Below are positions 33,951-47,286 of a stretch of 64,000 bases of DNA, one piece after another. The notes under the pieces were generated by a model, which made no database searches, was not told the origin of the DNA, and saw only the letters and a program-made list of their open reading frames with translations. This DNA comes from Pyrenopolyporus hunteri (taxonomy: Eukaryota > Ascomycota > Sordariomycetes > Xylariales > Hypoxylaceae), in NCBI GenBank assembly GCA_902806595.1, contig CADCXC010000005.1, positions 1,240,001-1,304,000 of the forward strand. The letters run 5' to 3'. A program made the position numbers and the translations under genes. Numbering within the stretch: the stretch's first letter is position 1; each line of letters starts with the position of its first letter.

Positions 33951-36293
33951 CTAGATGACCAGGACGAAGGCCACGACGGCGGACAGCATGACGACGCACG
34001 TCATGTCGTCGTAGCGCGAGCCCGTTGCGTCCCGGCCCCACAGCGGCTTCGCCTGCGCCGCGGCCGCGCTGCTGGTCTCCGACGCGCTGCTCGATGGGTG
34101 CGGGTGCACGCCGCTGCCGCTCACGTTCCAGCCGAGGGGCACGACGCCGTCCGGGCTGGCGGGGCCGAGGGGCAGGGTCTCGGGCTTGGAGGTGGCGTTG
34201 TAGGAGTACGTGCCGTAGGTGCCGTTGGTGCCGGCGGTGGTGCCGTTGGCGGTGCCGTTGTTGGCGGTGAAGGGGTGCAGCGTGGGGGTCGCGGTGGCGG
34301 ACGCGGAGGCAGGCGAGGAGCTGGTGTTCGAGGCGATGGAGATGTTGCTCACTGTGTGCGAGTGCAGGGTTCCGGTCGTGAAAGTGGTGACCATCGTGCT
34401 GACCATCGTGCTCACGACAACGCCGATGTTGTCCGCGGTGGAGGAGGCCTCGGGCGCGACGGTGACGGTGTGCGTCGAGGTCGCGTTGCAGGGCTTAGAC
34501 GATGAGGGCGCGGAGGCCGTGATCCCGTCGACTGATCCGGTTGTCTTGATGCCAGGGGTGGTGGCAAGGCTGGTGCTGTTGGAGGTTCGTGCGCCGTTGA
34601 TAGTGTAAGCGCCGGTCATGTTACCGGAAGTAGAGACGGTCTCGGTGGTGCTGTGAGGGAAGAGGGTCGTGGTTCCAGGCAGAGTGCTGGTGAAAGCGGT
34701 AGTCGAGTGGGAGTCGGTGAACACGGTCGAGATGATGATGATGCTCACAGTCTCGGTTTCCTTCACGCCGCAGACAGCAGTCGATGAGGCAGGGACGCCC
34801 GGTGAGGATTCAGTCTGGGTGGTAGTCGAGACCTTAGACAGGGTAACAGTGACGGTGTTGGAACCAGTCAGAGTTAGGACCGAGGTGGTATCCTTGCTCT
34901 CTGTGACGCTCGTGGTCTTCTCGACAGTGACAATGGGAGTCGTGGTCTCAGTCTCGGTGCTTGTGTAGGTATCAGACGAGGTCGAGGTTGAAGTCGAAGT
35001 CGAAGTCGAAGACGAGGCCGAAGTCGAGGTTGAGTAAGAGACAGAGGTGGTCACAGTGCGAGTGGTCGGGTTAGATGTTACAAACATGCTACCAGTAGCG
35101 GCGACGACACTGCGCAAGATATATTAGTTTACATCTTAGTTATGGTGAAAGGGAATATGATACGTACCCAGAAGTCGTAGACACAACAGGAGATGCGGTC
35201 TTCGAAGCACCCATAGTGCAGTTATCAGACGGAGTCAAAGTCTCAAAAACTGTCTGATAGAATGTGGGTCTGGTGGTAGACGTAGTCGTAGTGGTATTGT
35301 CAACCGTAGTGTGGCAATCCAAGGTAGTAACGGAGGCTGTCATAGCAGCAGTAGCTCCAGTACTCAGGACCGGCATAGGGGAGACGGTAATAGTGGCATT
35401 AACAACCGTGAGAGAGATGGCAGTGTCAATGCTCTGTGCTGAAGAAATGCTGTTCACGAACAGGGAAGAAGTAGTACCGTTACCAAAGTACCAGCCGGTT
35501 GAGGTCGGGCGAGCCGAGCTTTCAGTGGTATGGGTCTGAACACCAGTGGCAGTGACAATGGTGCTGGAGGTACCAGTGGACGTGCTGGTCGCGGTGGTAT
35601 AGTTACCAACGATGGCTGTCTCAGTTGCGTTGACGGTAGCCAAAGCAGTGACAGTGACTGGGACGGTGACCGGAACGGTAACGTTGACAGTGGACATGAA
35701 GGTCAGATGGTCAACCACGGTGGTAGTCTCCTCGCCGGTGGTCGGGAGGAACGGGGTAACAGACGGGTGACTGCCGTAGGAATAGATCTGTCGCTTCTGC
35801 ACAGAACCATTGGTAGAGGAATCCTCTCCAGGGTGAATGACCACATCGACTGAGAATAATAGTTAGCTATAGAAGGATATCGACGATGACAATGGCTCAT
35901 TCATGTACATACCGATGAAGTTCGCGAAGCAGAAGGAAGCTGCCACGAACACAAGGCAGAAAAGGGTCTTAAGGATACGACGGCAGACTTTTGAACACTA
36001 GTTAGTTATGTGATGGCAACAAATGGTTCGCATCTTTCTTAGGACTTACCGTTGCTCTTGGTCTTGGTCCAACCCTTAGTGTCGCACGAGCCAGGCTCGA
36101 GGTAGCTCATGGAGCTACGGCTCGCGTTATCGGCCTCGTGAACCATGGTAGGAGCCGAAGAGCCCTGAGACTGGGGAAGGGTGGTCGCCTCCTTGGACTT
36201 GGCGAAGGGGATATTGAATCGACCAAAGTAGTCGCGCCAGGACTTGATGGTGGCCGCGTCAGACGCGCCAGGCTGCGCCTCGGTAGCGATCAT
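33951..36293 (-). CDS. Ser/Thr-rich type II membrane glycoprotein
   Basis: Four exons: 36050-36293, 35913-35987, 35168-35849 and 33951-35109; 719 aa. The N-terminal 85 residues are hydrophilic and have no signal peptide. A basic stretch (CRRILK) and one hydrophobic segment (about residues 86-106, largely exon 2) form a signal anchor. Beyond it lies a Lys-Arg pair (K125-R126) in SVQKRQIY, which fits Kex2-type cleavage. About 570 residues of Thr/Ser/Val-rich sequence follow, with many N-x-S/T sequons and VTVPVTVPVTV-like repeats. The C-terminus ends in a short hydrophobic stretch (CVVMLSAVVAFVLVI) like a GPI-attachment signal. It is probably a heavily O-mannosylated wall or surface protein. The combination of signal anchor, Kex2 site and GPI-like tail is unusual. 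No enzymatic domain is visible. Confidence 0.75.
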
Positions 36294-38845
36294 TGTGAAC
36301 TTGAGAGTTCTATAGTTAGAGCAGGGTGGGTTGGTTAGTGGGTAGAGTCTTGTATGAGGTGATAGTGGATGTCGACGAGTATTGACTTGTCAGAGAAAGG
36401 AAGAAAGGAAAAAGAGAGAGGGGAAAGGTGGAAGAAGGGGAGTTAGACAATTAGACGGTTATGGTGGGGTGTGAGAGGATACAGTAACAGGCAGACAATA
36501 CATCAATATCAGGTGTTAGGGTCGCGTACAGGACGTCGTTAGATGGAATATTGTGTCGGGGGATGAGTGATGAAGGGAAAGCAGAGACATACCAAAATAT
36601 TATTAAACCAGCTAGGGGCTTTGCTACTGCGTGTGGGCGATATGTTAACGCGAGTGATTCCGACGAAGAAAACAAATGAACGAAAGGAATGGTTGTTGTT
36701 TTTGGAAATATGTATGGAAGAAGTGCGGAGGATGGATATGTAGAGGGGAGGGTAAACGAGTGACTTGAGTTAGGATGGTTTTTTTTTGTAACCTGGGTAG
36801 TGAACTGGTAGTTGCGTCGAGGTTGAATAATGTAAAGAAGAAAGATGTGCACTGTTGGGGGAGGGAGAAAAGAAGGAGGGGAATATTAGGTAGTGGTTGA
36901 CAAACAAACAGGAACGAGGTGAGTGTTGCACGTGCGGTGGAAAACACAGTGCTTGGGGCGGGGTAGGCGGATTAAAAATACGTTCGTAAATATTACTTAC
37001 CTAGGTGCTTAACGAAAGTCGTCGATGTGCTTTCTTGACTAGAGATGCGTAGGCGAGAGAGAGTTAAAAGAGTGAAGGGATCTATGGCGATGGAGTTGAG
37101 TAAGGACGGGCGAAATGAAGACCGACTTGGATCAGCATAGGTTGTAGATGGGAGAAATTTCAGTCACGTCCGAAGTGGGAAGAATAAATAGATACGTAGG
37201 TGATTTTGGAAGAGGCTGACTGATCCTATTGTCGGTTGATTTTTTTTTTTCGCCTGGTGCCTAGCAACTGAAGTGAAGTACTTCGAATTCGGCGTCGACG
37301 ACATGGTGAGGTACCTACCACTTAACTTACCTACCTACCCTATGTACACAAACAATTATTTGAACCAATCGGCGTTTATATAACTCTTATCCACCTTACG
37401 TATTGATTTTCTATTAAGTACTCTCTGCCTAACCCTTTTATTTCCTCTCTCCGTGTAGCACATGTGGTTGGCTCTTCGGATCAGTAGCAAACCTCGGATA
37501 GCTCATGGCATGGAGACACTGGTTATTTAGGTACCTATGTATTCCCGTACAGGTAGCCGACTTAGTTATATTTCTATGGTGATTAGAAATTAGAATATTA
37601 ATTACAGCAACACCTGGCGCTCAATCAGCCTTCCAAGGAGGATCATTACTGCTATCATCAAAGTACCTGTAGGGCTCGTCACTACGCGACAATCGGACAG
37701 GAATCCGAACCGATAAGATACTGATAAATCATATGGATATCTCTACATTTCTCCCTCTCAAAAATCGTGAACTATCTAGGTAGGTAGTTGTGCTATCAAG
37801 ACGATCAGTTTGCCATATAACCGACCTGGGTATCCTGAGTGTGAACCTGCCTTACCCCTATATATATGTACGCCTTAATTTGGACAAGATCTTTTAAAAC
37901 GACGAGGATATCACAGCTGAGGGATATTTTGAAAATCGAATCTATCTATCTAGATGATAGACTATCATTAGAATAACTAGATATTCTATGGTGGGTTGAA
38001 TAGGGGCACGAAGGCCGGCGTTGGTTCAGCGAGACCATGTGAGGTTCAAGGATCACTAGAGCCTCAAATACAATGGAGGTACAGCAAAGGCCAGCCACAA
38101 TCACAGGTACCTACCCGGGTACACAGGTACTTCGTCGTAGGTTAGGCCTGGTGGGGCATGCACTTCGTCAAGATCCGCTGGTCCAAGCTCCTGCAGAAAG
38201 ATGGCCAGGTACGTACATGCCTTTTAATAGGTACCTAGCAGCCTAGGTGGTCCCTTAATGTTAGGCGCACAGTACCTAATTGATCTAAGGCGGTTTTAGG
38301 TTCCTTCCTAAGTTTACACTGGGGGTGGAGCGCGTCTACGTACAGTACTAAGGGGAGCTACATGTAAGCCGTCGGTACGTACCTAGATACATAGTACTGG
38401 AGGTACCATACACGTACAAAGAGAATTGAGCCCGCTACTAAAGTACGAGGGTAGGGACGCCACACGCGACGCTGGAAATTGATTGACCCTGTCGAACCCG
38501 TCGCGTAACACCTTCCCCGAGAAAAGACCATTTTCATCGTCAAAGTCCTTTCCGGCATTTGTCCCACCGATCTTTCCAGTTTCTCCCCTCCAACTCGGTG
38601 ACACATTTGTACAGCCTTCCACTTTGCCAGAAGGCCTCTTTACTTCTAAATTAATTGACTTTCTCCAATACCCCGTCGCGCGTTCCCTTCCATTATTTTT
38701 TCATTCCCTCACTCGGTCCGCCCCGCTCCCACGACGAACCCATTTCTTCAGCTCGTCCACTTCGATTCCTGCCACGGTGCATTGAGACATTCCCGTATTT
38801 ACGCAGAGCAACCGACATCTAATTGATCGGAACTGAATATTCGCC
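36294..38845. other. Divergent intergenic region, surface protein / PDS5
   Basis: 2.55 kb. The stretch next to the surface-protein start (36294-37150) is purine-rich on the plus strand, so pyrimidine-rich in the sense direction, as for a long 5' leader. Several CCTAGG/GGTACCTA motifs lie between 37300 and 38400. The 200 bases upstream of PDS5 are pyrimidine-rich, typical of a fungal promoter. No gene was recognised. Confidence 0.45.
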
Positions 38846-41800
38846 ATGGCGCGTCGCAGGGACGAGGTCCCAGAGGAGGAGGATCAGGAAATGGAGGAGG
38901 AGCTCGTGTCCCTTCAATTCGACGAACCCTTATCATGGCGCGCAGGAAAGCCAATCGCAACTGGCGAGCTCCTGCGACGCCTAGAGAAGCTTTCTAAGGA
39001 ACTGGTTGATATGGACCAAGAGACCGTCGACAAGGAGTCTCTCACTCATGTCGCGAAGGAGCTTGCCTCTCCCAATCTGCTGAACCACAGGGAAGCGGGT
39101 GTAAAAGCATTTGCCGCAGCCTGCTTAGTGGATATACTGAAACTATGCGCCCCTGAGGCTCCTTTCACGCCGAAGCAGCTCAAGGTTCGTATCACAACCC
39201 CTTCTATGTTAACGCAATTGCCCTTATCCTAACTGCCGCATTTCCTCGATTTTAGGAAATATTTACCCTCTTCGTCAAAACCATCCTCCCGGCCCTCTGG
39301 GATCCGAGCAACGCGTATAATACGCAACACAAATACGTTCTCACATCGCTTGCCGAGGTCAAGAGTATCCTCTTGATTAACGATGTCACGAATTCGGAGG
39401 AGCTTTTACTACACCTCTTCTCCTCCTTCTTTGATGGTATCTCGGGGTCCTCGAAGGCAGCATCCGGAGAGCAAGTCGCCAAGGATGTTGAATTTCATAT
39501 GACGGATATTCTGGTCACTTTGGTTGAGGAGAGCCCTTCGCTCCCGCCGGCCGTACTTGATGTCATAATGGCCCAGTTTCTCCGAGCAGCTCCCCCGGGA
39601 GGCCACAAAGAGAAGGCAGACGCCAATGGGAAGCAAACGACTCTACTACCCAAGGAGGAGCCGGAAGCGTACGTCATGGCCAAGACGGTGTGTAATTCGT
39701 GTCCAGAGAAGATGGCACGTTACGTGGGCCAATATTTCAGCGAGGTAATTATGGACGTCTCTGGGAATAATGGGCACGCCAACGGACACAGGGACGGTGA
39801 TTCGGACGATGATGATGGTGCTGCGGGTCCTTCCGAGACGGATTTCAGGGAGTTGCGAAAGGCCCATCAACTTCTACGCGAACTTTGGCGAGCGGCACCA
39901 ACGGTGTTACCAAATGTTATACCTCAGGTTGACGCCGAGCTTTCTGCCGATAACATCCAGTTGCGCTTGTTGGCGACCGAGACGCTGGGAGATATGATAT
40001 CCGGCATTGGTGCTGCTGGACCACCTCCCCCCCCTGAACTCGACCCGGCGGCATACCCGCCTCTAAAACTAAACGACGAGATCCCGGACCACCCTACAAC
40101 CAGCATACTCACGACTCCGATATCACCCCTTTCCTTCGCGCAAACACATCCCCAGGCCTTCCACAACTTTGTGGGCAGGAAGAACGACAAATCCCCTCTT
40201 ATCAGGGTAGCATGGACGACGGCTGCAGGCTATATCGTATCGACGTCCGCAGGCAACATCGGACTTAGTCGGGAAGAGGAGGCCGTATTCGTGAACGGCT
40301 TACGGGATAAGCTGAACGACAATGACGAGAAAGTCAGATTGGCAGCTGTAAAGGCTATCGAAACCTTTAGCTTCCGCGACATTGTCACTAAACTAGCTGC
40401 GGCTGGGGGAGTAACTAAGGAGGGCTCTGTTTTATTCACGCTCGCGGACCGCTGTCGGGATAAACGGTCGTCCGTTCGTGTCGAGGCCATGGCCCTCCTA
40501 GGCAAGCTCTGGGCGGTGGGCAGTGGTGAATTGGCAGCTGGACAGGAAACTGTGGCCTCGGCATTGTCAGGCATCCCCTCGCGCATATTCAACACGTTCT
40601 ACGCCAACGACTTAGAACTGAATGTGCTATTAGAACGCGTCGTATTCGAATGCCTCATTCCCCTTTCGTTCCCCCCAGCTCCGAAAGCAAAGGGGCCTAA
40701 GCCGTCGAATGGTAACTCGCAGTCTCAACCAGCCGTCGATTCCGGTTATGACCAAGATAGGATTCGTGCCGAAAGAATCCTCCTTCTTGTAAAAGACCTA
40801 GATAGCAATGCCAGGAGGGCGTTCAACGCGCTGCAAGCCCGGCAACCGCAATTTTCGAGGGTGATGGAAAATCTGGTCCGCCAGTGCGATGCGTTCAACG
40901 GAGGAAACCCAGAAGGCAACGCAGACAGAATCAACCAAAATCTTAAAAAGACCATCCAGTACCTAGCCCAATTTCTACCTGACGCGATCAAGGTCGAAGC
41001 AGACTTGCACAACTTCGCCAATTGGCATGACCGCCGCTGTTACCAATTGATAAGGTTCGCCGTTTCTGCGGAAAGCGACTATAAGACGATGCGCGGTGCT
41101 GTCAAGGAATTTATCAAGAGGGTCCGGGCTTCGCCAAAGCCTCACATGTTAGACACTTTACTGCCCCTTCTTTACCGCTCCGCCTACATTATATTAAACA
41201 AGAGCCATCTCTCGACCTACATGGACTACTCTAAGAGCGACAAGGATGGGCTCGGGGCCGCTGCTCAGGAGATCACAACCGAAATCTCCCAGAATAATCC
41301 GGACCTATTCAAGACACACGTCGGCCAGCTCTGCAAAGACCTAGTAGATGGCGCGCCGTCCGCAGATCGGACAAACGAGGCTGCTATGGTCGAGACACTA
41401 AAAGCCTGTTCGTCGTATTCCAAAAAGTACCCTAACGAGCTTCCAGACGACCGCAAGTTCATTCAAGCACTAATGAACTATGCTTTACACGGAGAGCCGG
41501 CTAAAGTGGCTAAGTATGCAGTCAACGTCATGATGGCTCGAAAAGATAATAAGAGTCTGGTCTCGGCAACGGACCTCTTGCAAAGGGTTATGAAAGAATG
41601 GGGTTATGACTCGCCTCATTTCTTAACCAGGCTGGCCGCTGTTAGTCAGTTGGAGCTTCTGGCTCCAAAGGTGACGGCCGACGTCAACGATAAGATCATT
41701 GATACGGCTTTGGAGGATATCCTACTCAAAGTTCGCACGGAGGCAAAAGACTCGGATCCTGAGTGGGCCACCGACTCTGAACTTGACGAGGAATGTCAGG

Positions 41801-43506
41801 TTAAGTGTTGGGTACTTAAATTAATAGTGAATCGCATCCGGGGCATTCAGGATCCAGAGGAGGCGAAGGGGTTGGCAAAACCAGTCTTCGAACTTCTTCG
41901 GAACCTTCTGAAGCAATCAGGCGAACTATTGAAGAATCAGAATACACCCAAGCATCACAAAGCCCGCCTACGGCTGCTCGCGGGACAGCTCTTCCTGAAG
42001 TTGTGCACCTCGAAACACCTCGAAGAGATATTCTCGCATACCGACTTCAACCAATTAGCCTTCCTAACACAGGACCCGAGCGCAATGGTTCGTCGGCTTT
42101 TCATCGAGAAACTTCAGAAGTATCTCGTGCAGAATAAGCTGCGTCCCCGCTTTTACACCATGATCTTCTTGACGGCGTTTGAACCGGACACCGCCTTCAA
42201 AACCCAGATTGAGACATGGATAAGGTCTAGAGCCCGCTTCTTCCGGGATGCTAAACAAAATGTCATGGAATCGACTATGGGCAGGCTAATCTCCTTATTG
42301 GCACATCACCCAGATTACGGGACAGAGGTGGACGACCTGATAGACCACGCCAGATACATCCTGTACTACGTTAGCAACGTCGCCACAGAAGTCAATTTCG
42401 GGATGATATTCAAGTACGCCGAACGCGTAAAACAGACTAGGGACGGCATCAACCCGGCGGAGAGCGAAAGACTATACGTAATCAGTGACCTGGCCCAAAG
42501 CGTCTTGAGAAAATGGCAAGACAAGAAGAATTGGAGTTTCCAGGCGTATTCTGGTAAGGTCGGGTTACCTATCGGTTTGTATACCGCGCTCCCTAGCCAT
42601 ACCGTGGCGCAAGAGATAGCCGAGAAGCAATATCTCCCAGAAGGGCTTGACGAGCAGCTGGACGATTTGCTGAGATCGATGGACAAGAAAAAGGTACAGT
42701 CATAAACTAGCACAAATACTCTATTGTCAGTACCTCGAATTAACATTATTGGCTTGCAGAAACGTAGGACAGCAGACGAACGAGCTGAAGGGCAGCCTGT
42801 TTCCAAAAGAGTTAGGACAACGATGCCGAAGGCCGCCACAAGGCCAAAAGCGACACCGAAGACGCCTAAAGCCTCTTCGAAGAGACCGGCTGTCAAATCC
42901 GCGAAAAGTTCGTCGAAACCTAAGAAAACTGCTGCGTCGTCATCAGCCATGGATTCAGCAGACCGTAGGCGCAGTGGCCGCTCAAAAAAGAACTCGTCCT
43001 ATATCGAGCGAGACTCTTCAGAAGATGATGAAGACATGCTCGAGGGCGTGGCGGAATGGGATTATTACGATGAGAACGGAAACCCGGTACGCAATGAGGA
43101 CGAAGATTCTTCGGACTTATCTGAACTTGAGGAAGAGCCTGAGCCTAGGAAGGAAGAAGGAGAAGCGGACACGCCCGAAGAAGAGAGCGAGCTTAGTGAC
43201 GTCGCGGAGGAAGAGGGGGGAGAGGAGGAGGAAGAGGAAGAAAAAGCCGAAGAAGCCCCGCCATCTTCACCGCCGCCGAGAACAAACGGGAGAAAAGGCC
43301 GTGTCGCCGCCTCATCTCCTGCTTCGAAGAGCAAGACACTACCCTCAAGACCCGCTGTCAAAGCGAGCGCGACTAAGGGTAAGTCACCCGCAGCCAGTAA
43401 GGCAAAGGCGAAAGCGGCCCCGAAGGCACGGCCTGCTAGCACCCGGTCTACGAGATCTAGGAGAGCTGCGGCGCAGGAAGAAGATGAGGACGCAGATTCG
43501 GAATGA
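38846..43506 (+). CDS. PDS5: Sister chromatid cohesion protein PDS5
   Basis: Three exons: 38846-39184, 39256-42693 and 42760-43506; 1507 aa. PDS5 (BimD/Spo76 family) binds Scc1-containing cohesin and regulates its maintenance and release on chromatin. The N-terminus (FDEPLSWRAGKPIATGELLRRL) and the following EIFTLFVKTILPALWDP block are family signatures. The core is HEAT repeats to about residue 1200, with conserved NDNDEKVRLAAVKAIE and SPLIRVAW motifs. Exon 3 encodes a low-complexity tail, alternately basic (KRRTADER, then KPKATPKTP-like) and acidic (Glu/Asp runs), with RSGRSKK. Such tails are typical of fungal PDS5. The last intron follows Lys codons; ignoring it would end the protein early at 42705. 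Intron 1 has a GTTCGT donor. Confidence 0.94.
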
Positions 43507-44829
43507 GGTGACGAGTCTGGGACGCTCCGAAATTCATCCAGTGAAGTTGCTACGCGGATATGGTTGTGATATAAGCCTGTGCTAGGAGTCGATGACATCT
43601 CACGCGACATTTGTAGCACCTACATAACTTCTTCCCTCTACCTAAGGACCTAGGTAGATAGCTCTGCTTTCTCTACCCCTGAGAATAGAGGCCTTCGGGT
43701 AACAAGGCGAAAATATGATAACGAGTCGGATGGACGTTTCGGTTTAAGGTCGGGTTCGTGGATGATGCCGTTTGGCTTTTGGTTTTTATATTTTTCAAGC
43801 TCTTTCGAAGATTCCGTCGCAATTATCTGTTACGCAGGCATCGCACATTAGGTGCCGTTACTCCTTTTTATACCCTAGTTCGGTGTATGCAGAAGATAAT
43901 GGGATTTCTACCATCGCATGGTCGTTCATATTGAAACTCTTCTGGTTTTCGTTCTGCTGTGATTTGTGCTCGTAGGACTGTGGATCTTCAATGGTGAAAA
44001 TATAGGATGTAGTAGAGTGTATGCCGTGGAGTTGTATTAGTTCGAACATACCCATTAAGTCGGAGAATGATATATAAATTGAAGTGCCTTAAGGTCCTAC
44101 GAGAATCACCATACCAAAAGCATGTAGGTAAATAGCATAACACCTTAATTTCGAACTGAAGAACCAGGGAAAGGGGTATCGTCAACGTATCTGCGAATAG
44201 CCACAACTGGAGCAAATATATGGCAGTAAACCAGTAAAGAAACCCATCTAACCCGAGCCGCGACTATCCCACAGCCCAAACGAATAATCCCACCCATTCA
44301 TAATCCCCGGCATTCTAACGCCTTCCGCATACTTAGATACACTAGAGAATCCCGTTAGCAAAGAAAGAGAAAGGAAGAGAATAAAACCCGACGCATAGAG
44401 GTCTAGGAAACCGATCAATGAAAAGATCTAACCGTCGAAAAAGAGTCTATATCTAGGTAACCTAGGTAGGTACATAGTTTTCCTTTTTTCTTTCCACGGC
44501 AGCTAAACAGGCCCTACCTATCGCCCCAACTCCGTCCGGACCAGTTGGTATCTCCATCTGTTACCTGAACCAAATCCGATGCCTTTTTTTTCCCTGTCTC
44601 TAAATCGCAGAGGGAAGAAAAAGGCCCCAAAAAATGCGGGAATATTCGGCGCATCTCGAAAAGAGAAGGGAAAAAAGCCCGAAACCGCCAATATCCGCCT
44701 TCTTCGTACTAACCCAAGCAGACAGCAGAGACATCGTCGTACGCCCTAATATCCAGGGTATCCTCCGCCTCCACTTCTGCTCCCGGCTTCACTTTCGCTT
44801 CCTCCTCCACCCACTGCCATTACCCGTGC
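43507..44829. other. Convergent intergenic region
   Basis: 1.3 kb between the PDS5 and capping-enzyme 3' ends, AT-rich with CCTAGGTAG motifs at about 43646 and 44461. Nothing coding was recognised. Confidence 0.4.
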
Positions 44830-46065
44830 TCACTTCCGGCCCTTCTCCCGAGCCTTCCAGTTATCGCGCACGCTCTTGCTGTGGTTTAGGAGCTCCTCGC
44901 GGCTCACTCCATCCTTAATACTCTCTATGACGCTGTTGACAACAGAAATGTGGTTGCCGTCGGGCTTGTCGTCACGGAATCTGTAGAAGCGCCATCGCTT
45001 GTTGGCGTCCATATACACCTCCACCACGCGCTCGTCGAGGGCCTCATTCAGGCCCTTCAGAATCTCCCACTCGTAGTCCTCCAGGTGCAGCGAGTCAAAG
45101 TAACGGTAAGAACCATTGCCATGATTTGCTAGGAGGTCGACCGCGGGGGTGCTGTCGTAGTCAATGAAAGGCTCCGTAATGCCCTCTGCTCGCTCCTGCT
45201 CGGTCGGCTCGACCTTGGGGAACTTCAACTTCCACACAAAGTCGACCGTGTTCTCTTCAGCATCTTTCCACTTCAGGATGTGTGGGTCGGTGCCCGGCCG
45301 GTATTCGCTGTGCAGAGCCGTAAAGATCAGGCCGTCGTTTTCGTGTCGCAGGTTCTTGATAACGTCCTCGAAAATCATCCGGATACCGTATGCCATCTGC
45401 ATAGACTTGAGATCAATGAAGAAGGGCTGGTAGCGCCTTTCTTCGGGAAACTCGTCAAGCAGCCGCTTATACGGTTTGAACACCTGTTCCTGGAAATATC
45501 CCAGTCGTTTCGACAGCTCGCGTGACATCAGCGACTGGCCATCCAACGCTAGGCAGTCGAAGACGAGGTATCGCGGCTCGCGTCGCCCATCGCTCAAGGT
45601 GTCCAATACTAGCTCTCCATCTAAAACGGTGCCGGCGTGGAAAGCCTGACGGTTTCCCGGTAGAGGGAAGTGTAGCGAGCCGGGTTGGATGTACCAGTAA
45701 TCGTTCCGTCGGTCGATTAGGTAGTGTGTCTCGTTACCCTGCTCGTCGGCAGCCAGGTACATCAAATAGCGAATGCCATCGGATTTCTCGCAGACGTAAT
45801 AGCTACAGGGCGAGGTGCGCGAGTCAGTTTCCCGAGATAGCCAATTGAGTATTGTTCGGTTCGGGATTTGCGCCAGGACTCATGCAACTTACTCCTCTCG
45901 TAGCAGCTCGTCAAGATGCTTCCTTGTGAAGCTGACCGGTTGCGCGCCAGGAAACGCGATAGAGTTTCGATGGAGAAGACCGGCTACTTCCTGACGCAGG
46001 CCCATAAGTACGTCATTTGGGACTTTGATGCCAGGCTCGTCGATAGACCGGATAGGGAAACTCAT
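44830..46065 (-). CDS. CEG1: mRNA capping enzyme alpha subunit (guanylyltransferase)
   Basis: Two exons, 45893-46065 and 44830-45802; 381 aa. The enzyme transfers GMP from GTP to diphosphate-ended nascent mRNA in the nucleus. The splice restores YYVCEKSDGIRYLMYL, the covalent nucleotidyltransferase motif I, with K64 as the GMP-linked lysine. Other motifs follow in order: motif III (VLDGELVLD), motif IIIa/IV (YLVFDCLALDGQ, then HENDGLIFT), motif V (ILKWKDAEENTVDFVWKL) and the C-terminal OB-fold motif VI (RWRFYRFRDDKPDGN). The start at 46065 gives MSFPIRSIDEPG, as in other filamentous fungi. An upstream in-frame extension begins with TTG and is not preferred. No triphosphatase domain is attached, as expected for fungi. 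Confidence 0.96.
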
Positions 46066-47286
46066 CTTCGGCCGGTTGAGGTGTTCGAGGGAAGACGAGA
46101 CACGGCGAAGCAAAGCACAAAGGTCCAAAGAGGTGGGGTGGGTATTTGTTTCGGTCGGCGACGCGATGCGACGGAGATTGACCGGGAAGGGAACGGTCGA
46201 GGAGAGGTGTGGCGAAGGAGAGAGAGGGAGAGAACGGGGACGGCAACGGCAACGAGAAATTAAGAATTAAGAGACGAGTTGCACGGAGGAGAGAAGCAGG
46301 GGCCCATTCACGTGGTCGACCGACCTCATTGCATCGAGTACCTAGTCGTCTTCGTCAGAAGTCGCGATCGAGAATACGTCCATCGCAAACCGATGCGCAG
46401 GAAAGGTTCATTCCACCACAGCACTAAATAGGTACTTCCCACCCCCAAAGGAAAGAGCAAGGCTACGAAAATCAAACATGAATCGCGACGCCACGAGCTT
46501 ATCGCCTTTATCAATGTACCAACCCCTGCAGGAGCGGTGACCTAGCGACCCACTGAATGACTTTGCCAAGCTACTCCTTATTCCAGTGTAAGCTTAGCGG
46601 ACAAATAGGGTGACTAAGCACTGCATATACATCTATGATGCGCGCCGAGTGTGCAACCTTGAAGCTCTAATTCAGTGCTGATATAAGGCGTCGACGGCCT
46701 TGAGACAACCTTTTTCTACTTTGTTCTTCGTTTGAAGACCAAAAATAAGGACGTTTGTAATGTTAACCCGTATATGGTATCTATATCAGAATATCCGTTT
46801 AAGCCACTCGTAACTGGTCGTCACGCATCTCTTAGCCAAGTTAATATTGATACAACTTCTTCAGTTCAAGATAGACAGGTACACACCTAACATACTCACA
46901 TAAACTCCGCCACGGAAATACCTCAGCACCCTTTCCGTATAAGCCATAGTACATTCACCAAGTAATTTTACTCAACCTCGGATCCCTAGCTAGAATAATA
47001 ACATGAGAGAGCAAGCTGTCGGCTTCAACATGGACGAATCTCTGTGCGGAGGAAACTAATTATACGGCTTTCAGAGCTGATGTTGGTACAAACTCCGCGC
47101 TTCCATTCAGCAAATTTTAACAACTCCCTGCGGCCAGCCCAGCGCCAATCTGGCCGAGACGCATATCTAAAAAGGCCCCTGCGGGAGGAATAAGATACTT
47201 CAACCAGTAACTCCGCACCATGTCTTATACTTTGCATCCCTAAATCGTTTTGCTCCAAGAGAAAGAAATGACACAAATCGTTTGGC
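46066..47286. other. Intergenic, CEG1 promoter / SNF5 3' flank
   Basis: 1.2 kb. Purine-rich on the plus strand next to CEG1 (46190-46270), then AT-rich. No gene or RNA was recognised. Confidence 0.4.

Noticed and set aside
33918..34505. 195-aa plus-strand frame rich in Gly, Arg and Val
   Set aside because: Antisense shadow of the Ser/Thr-rich surface protein. Its composition is explained by complementing ACC/GTC-type codons, and it has no motif or splice partner.
42694..42705. PDS5 stop at 42705 and a separate basic protein from 42724
   Set aside because: A GT-AG intron at 42694-42759 joins both in phase 0, and the basic/acidic tail is typical of PDS5. The supposed second start is TTG.
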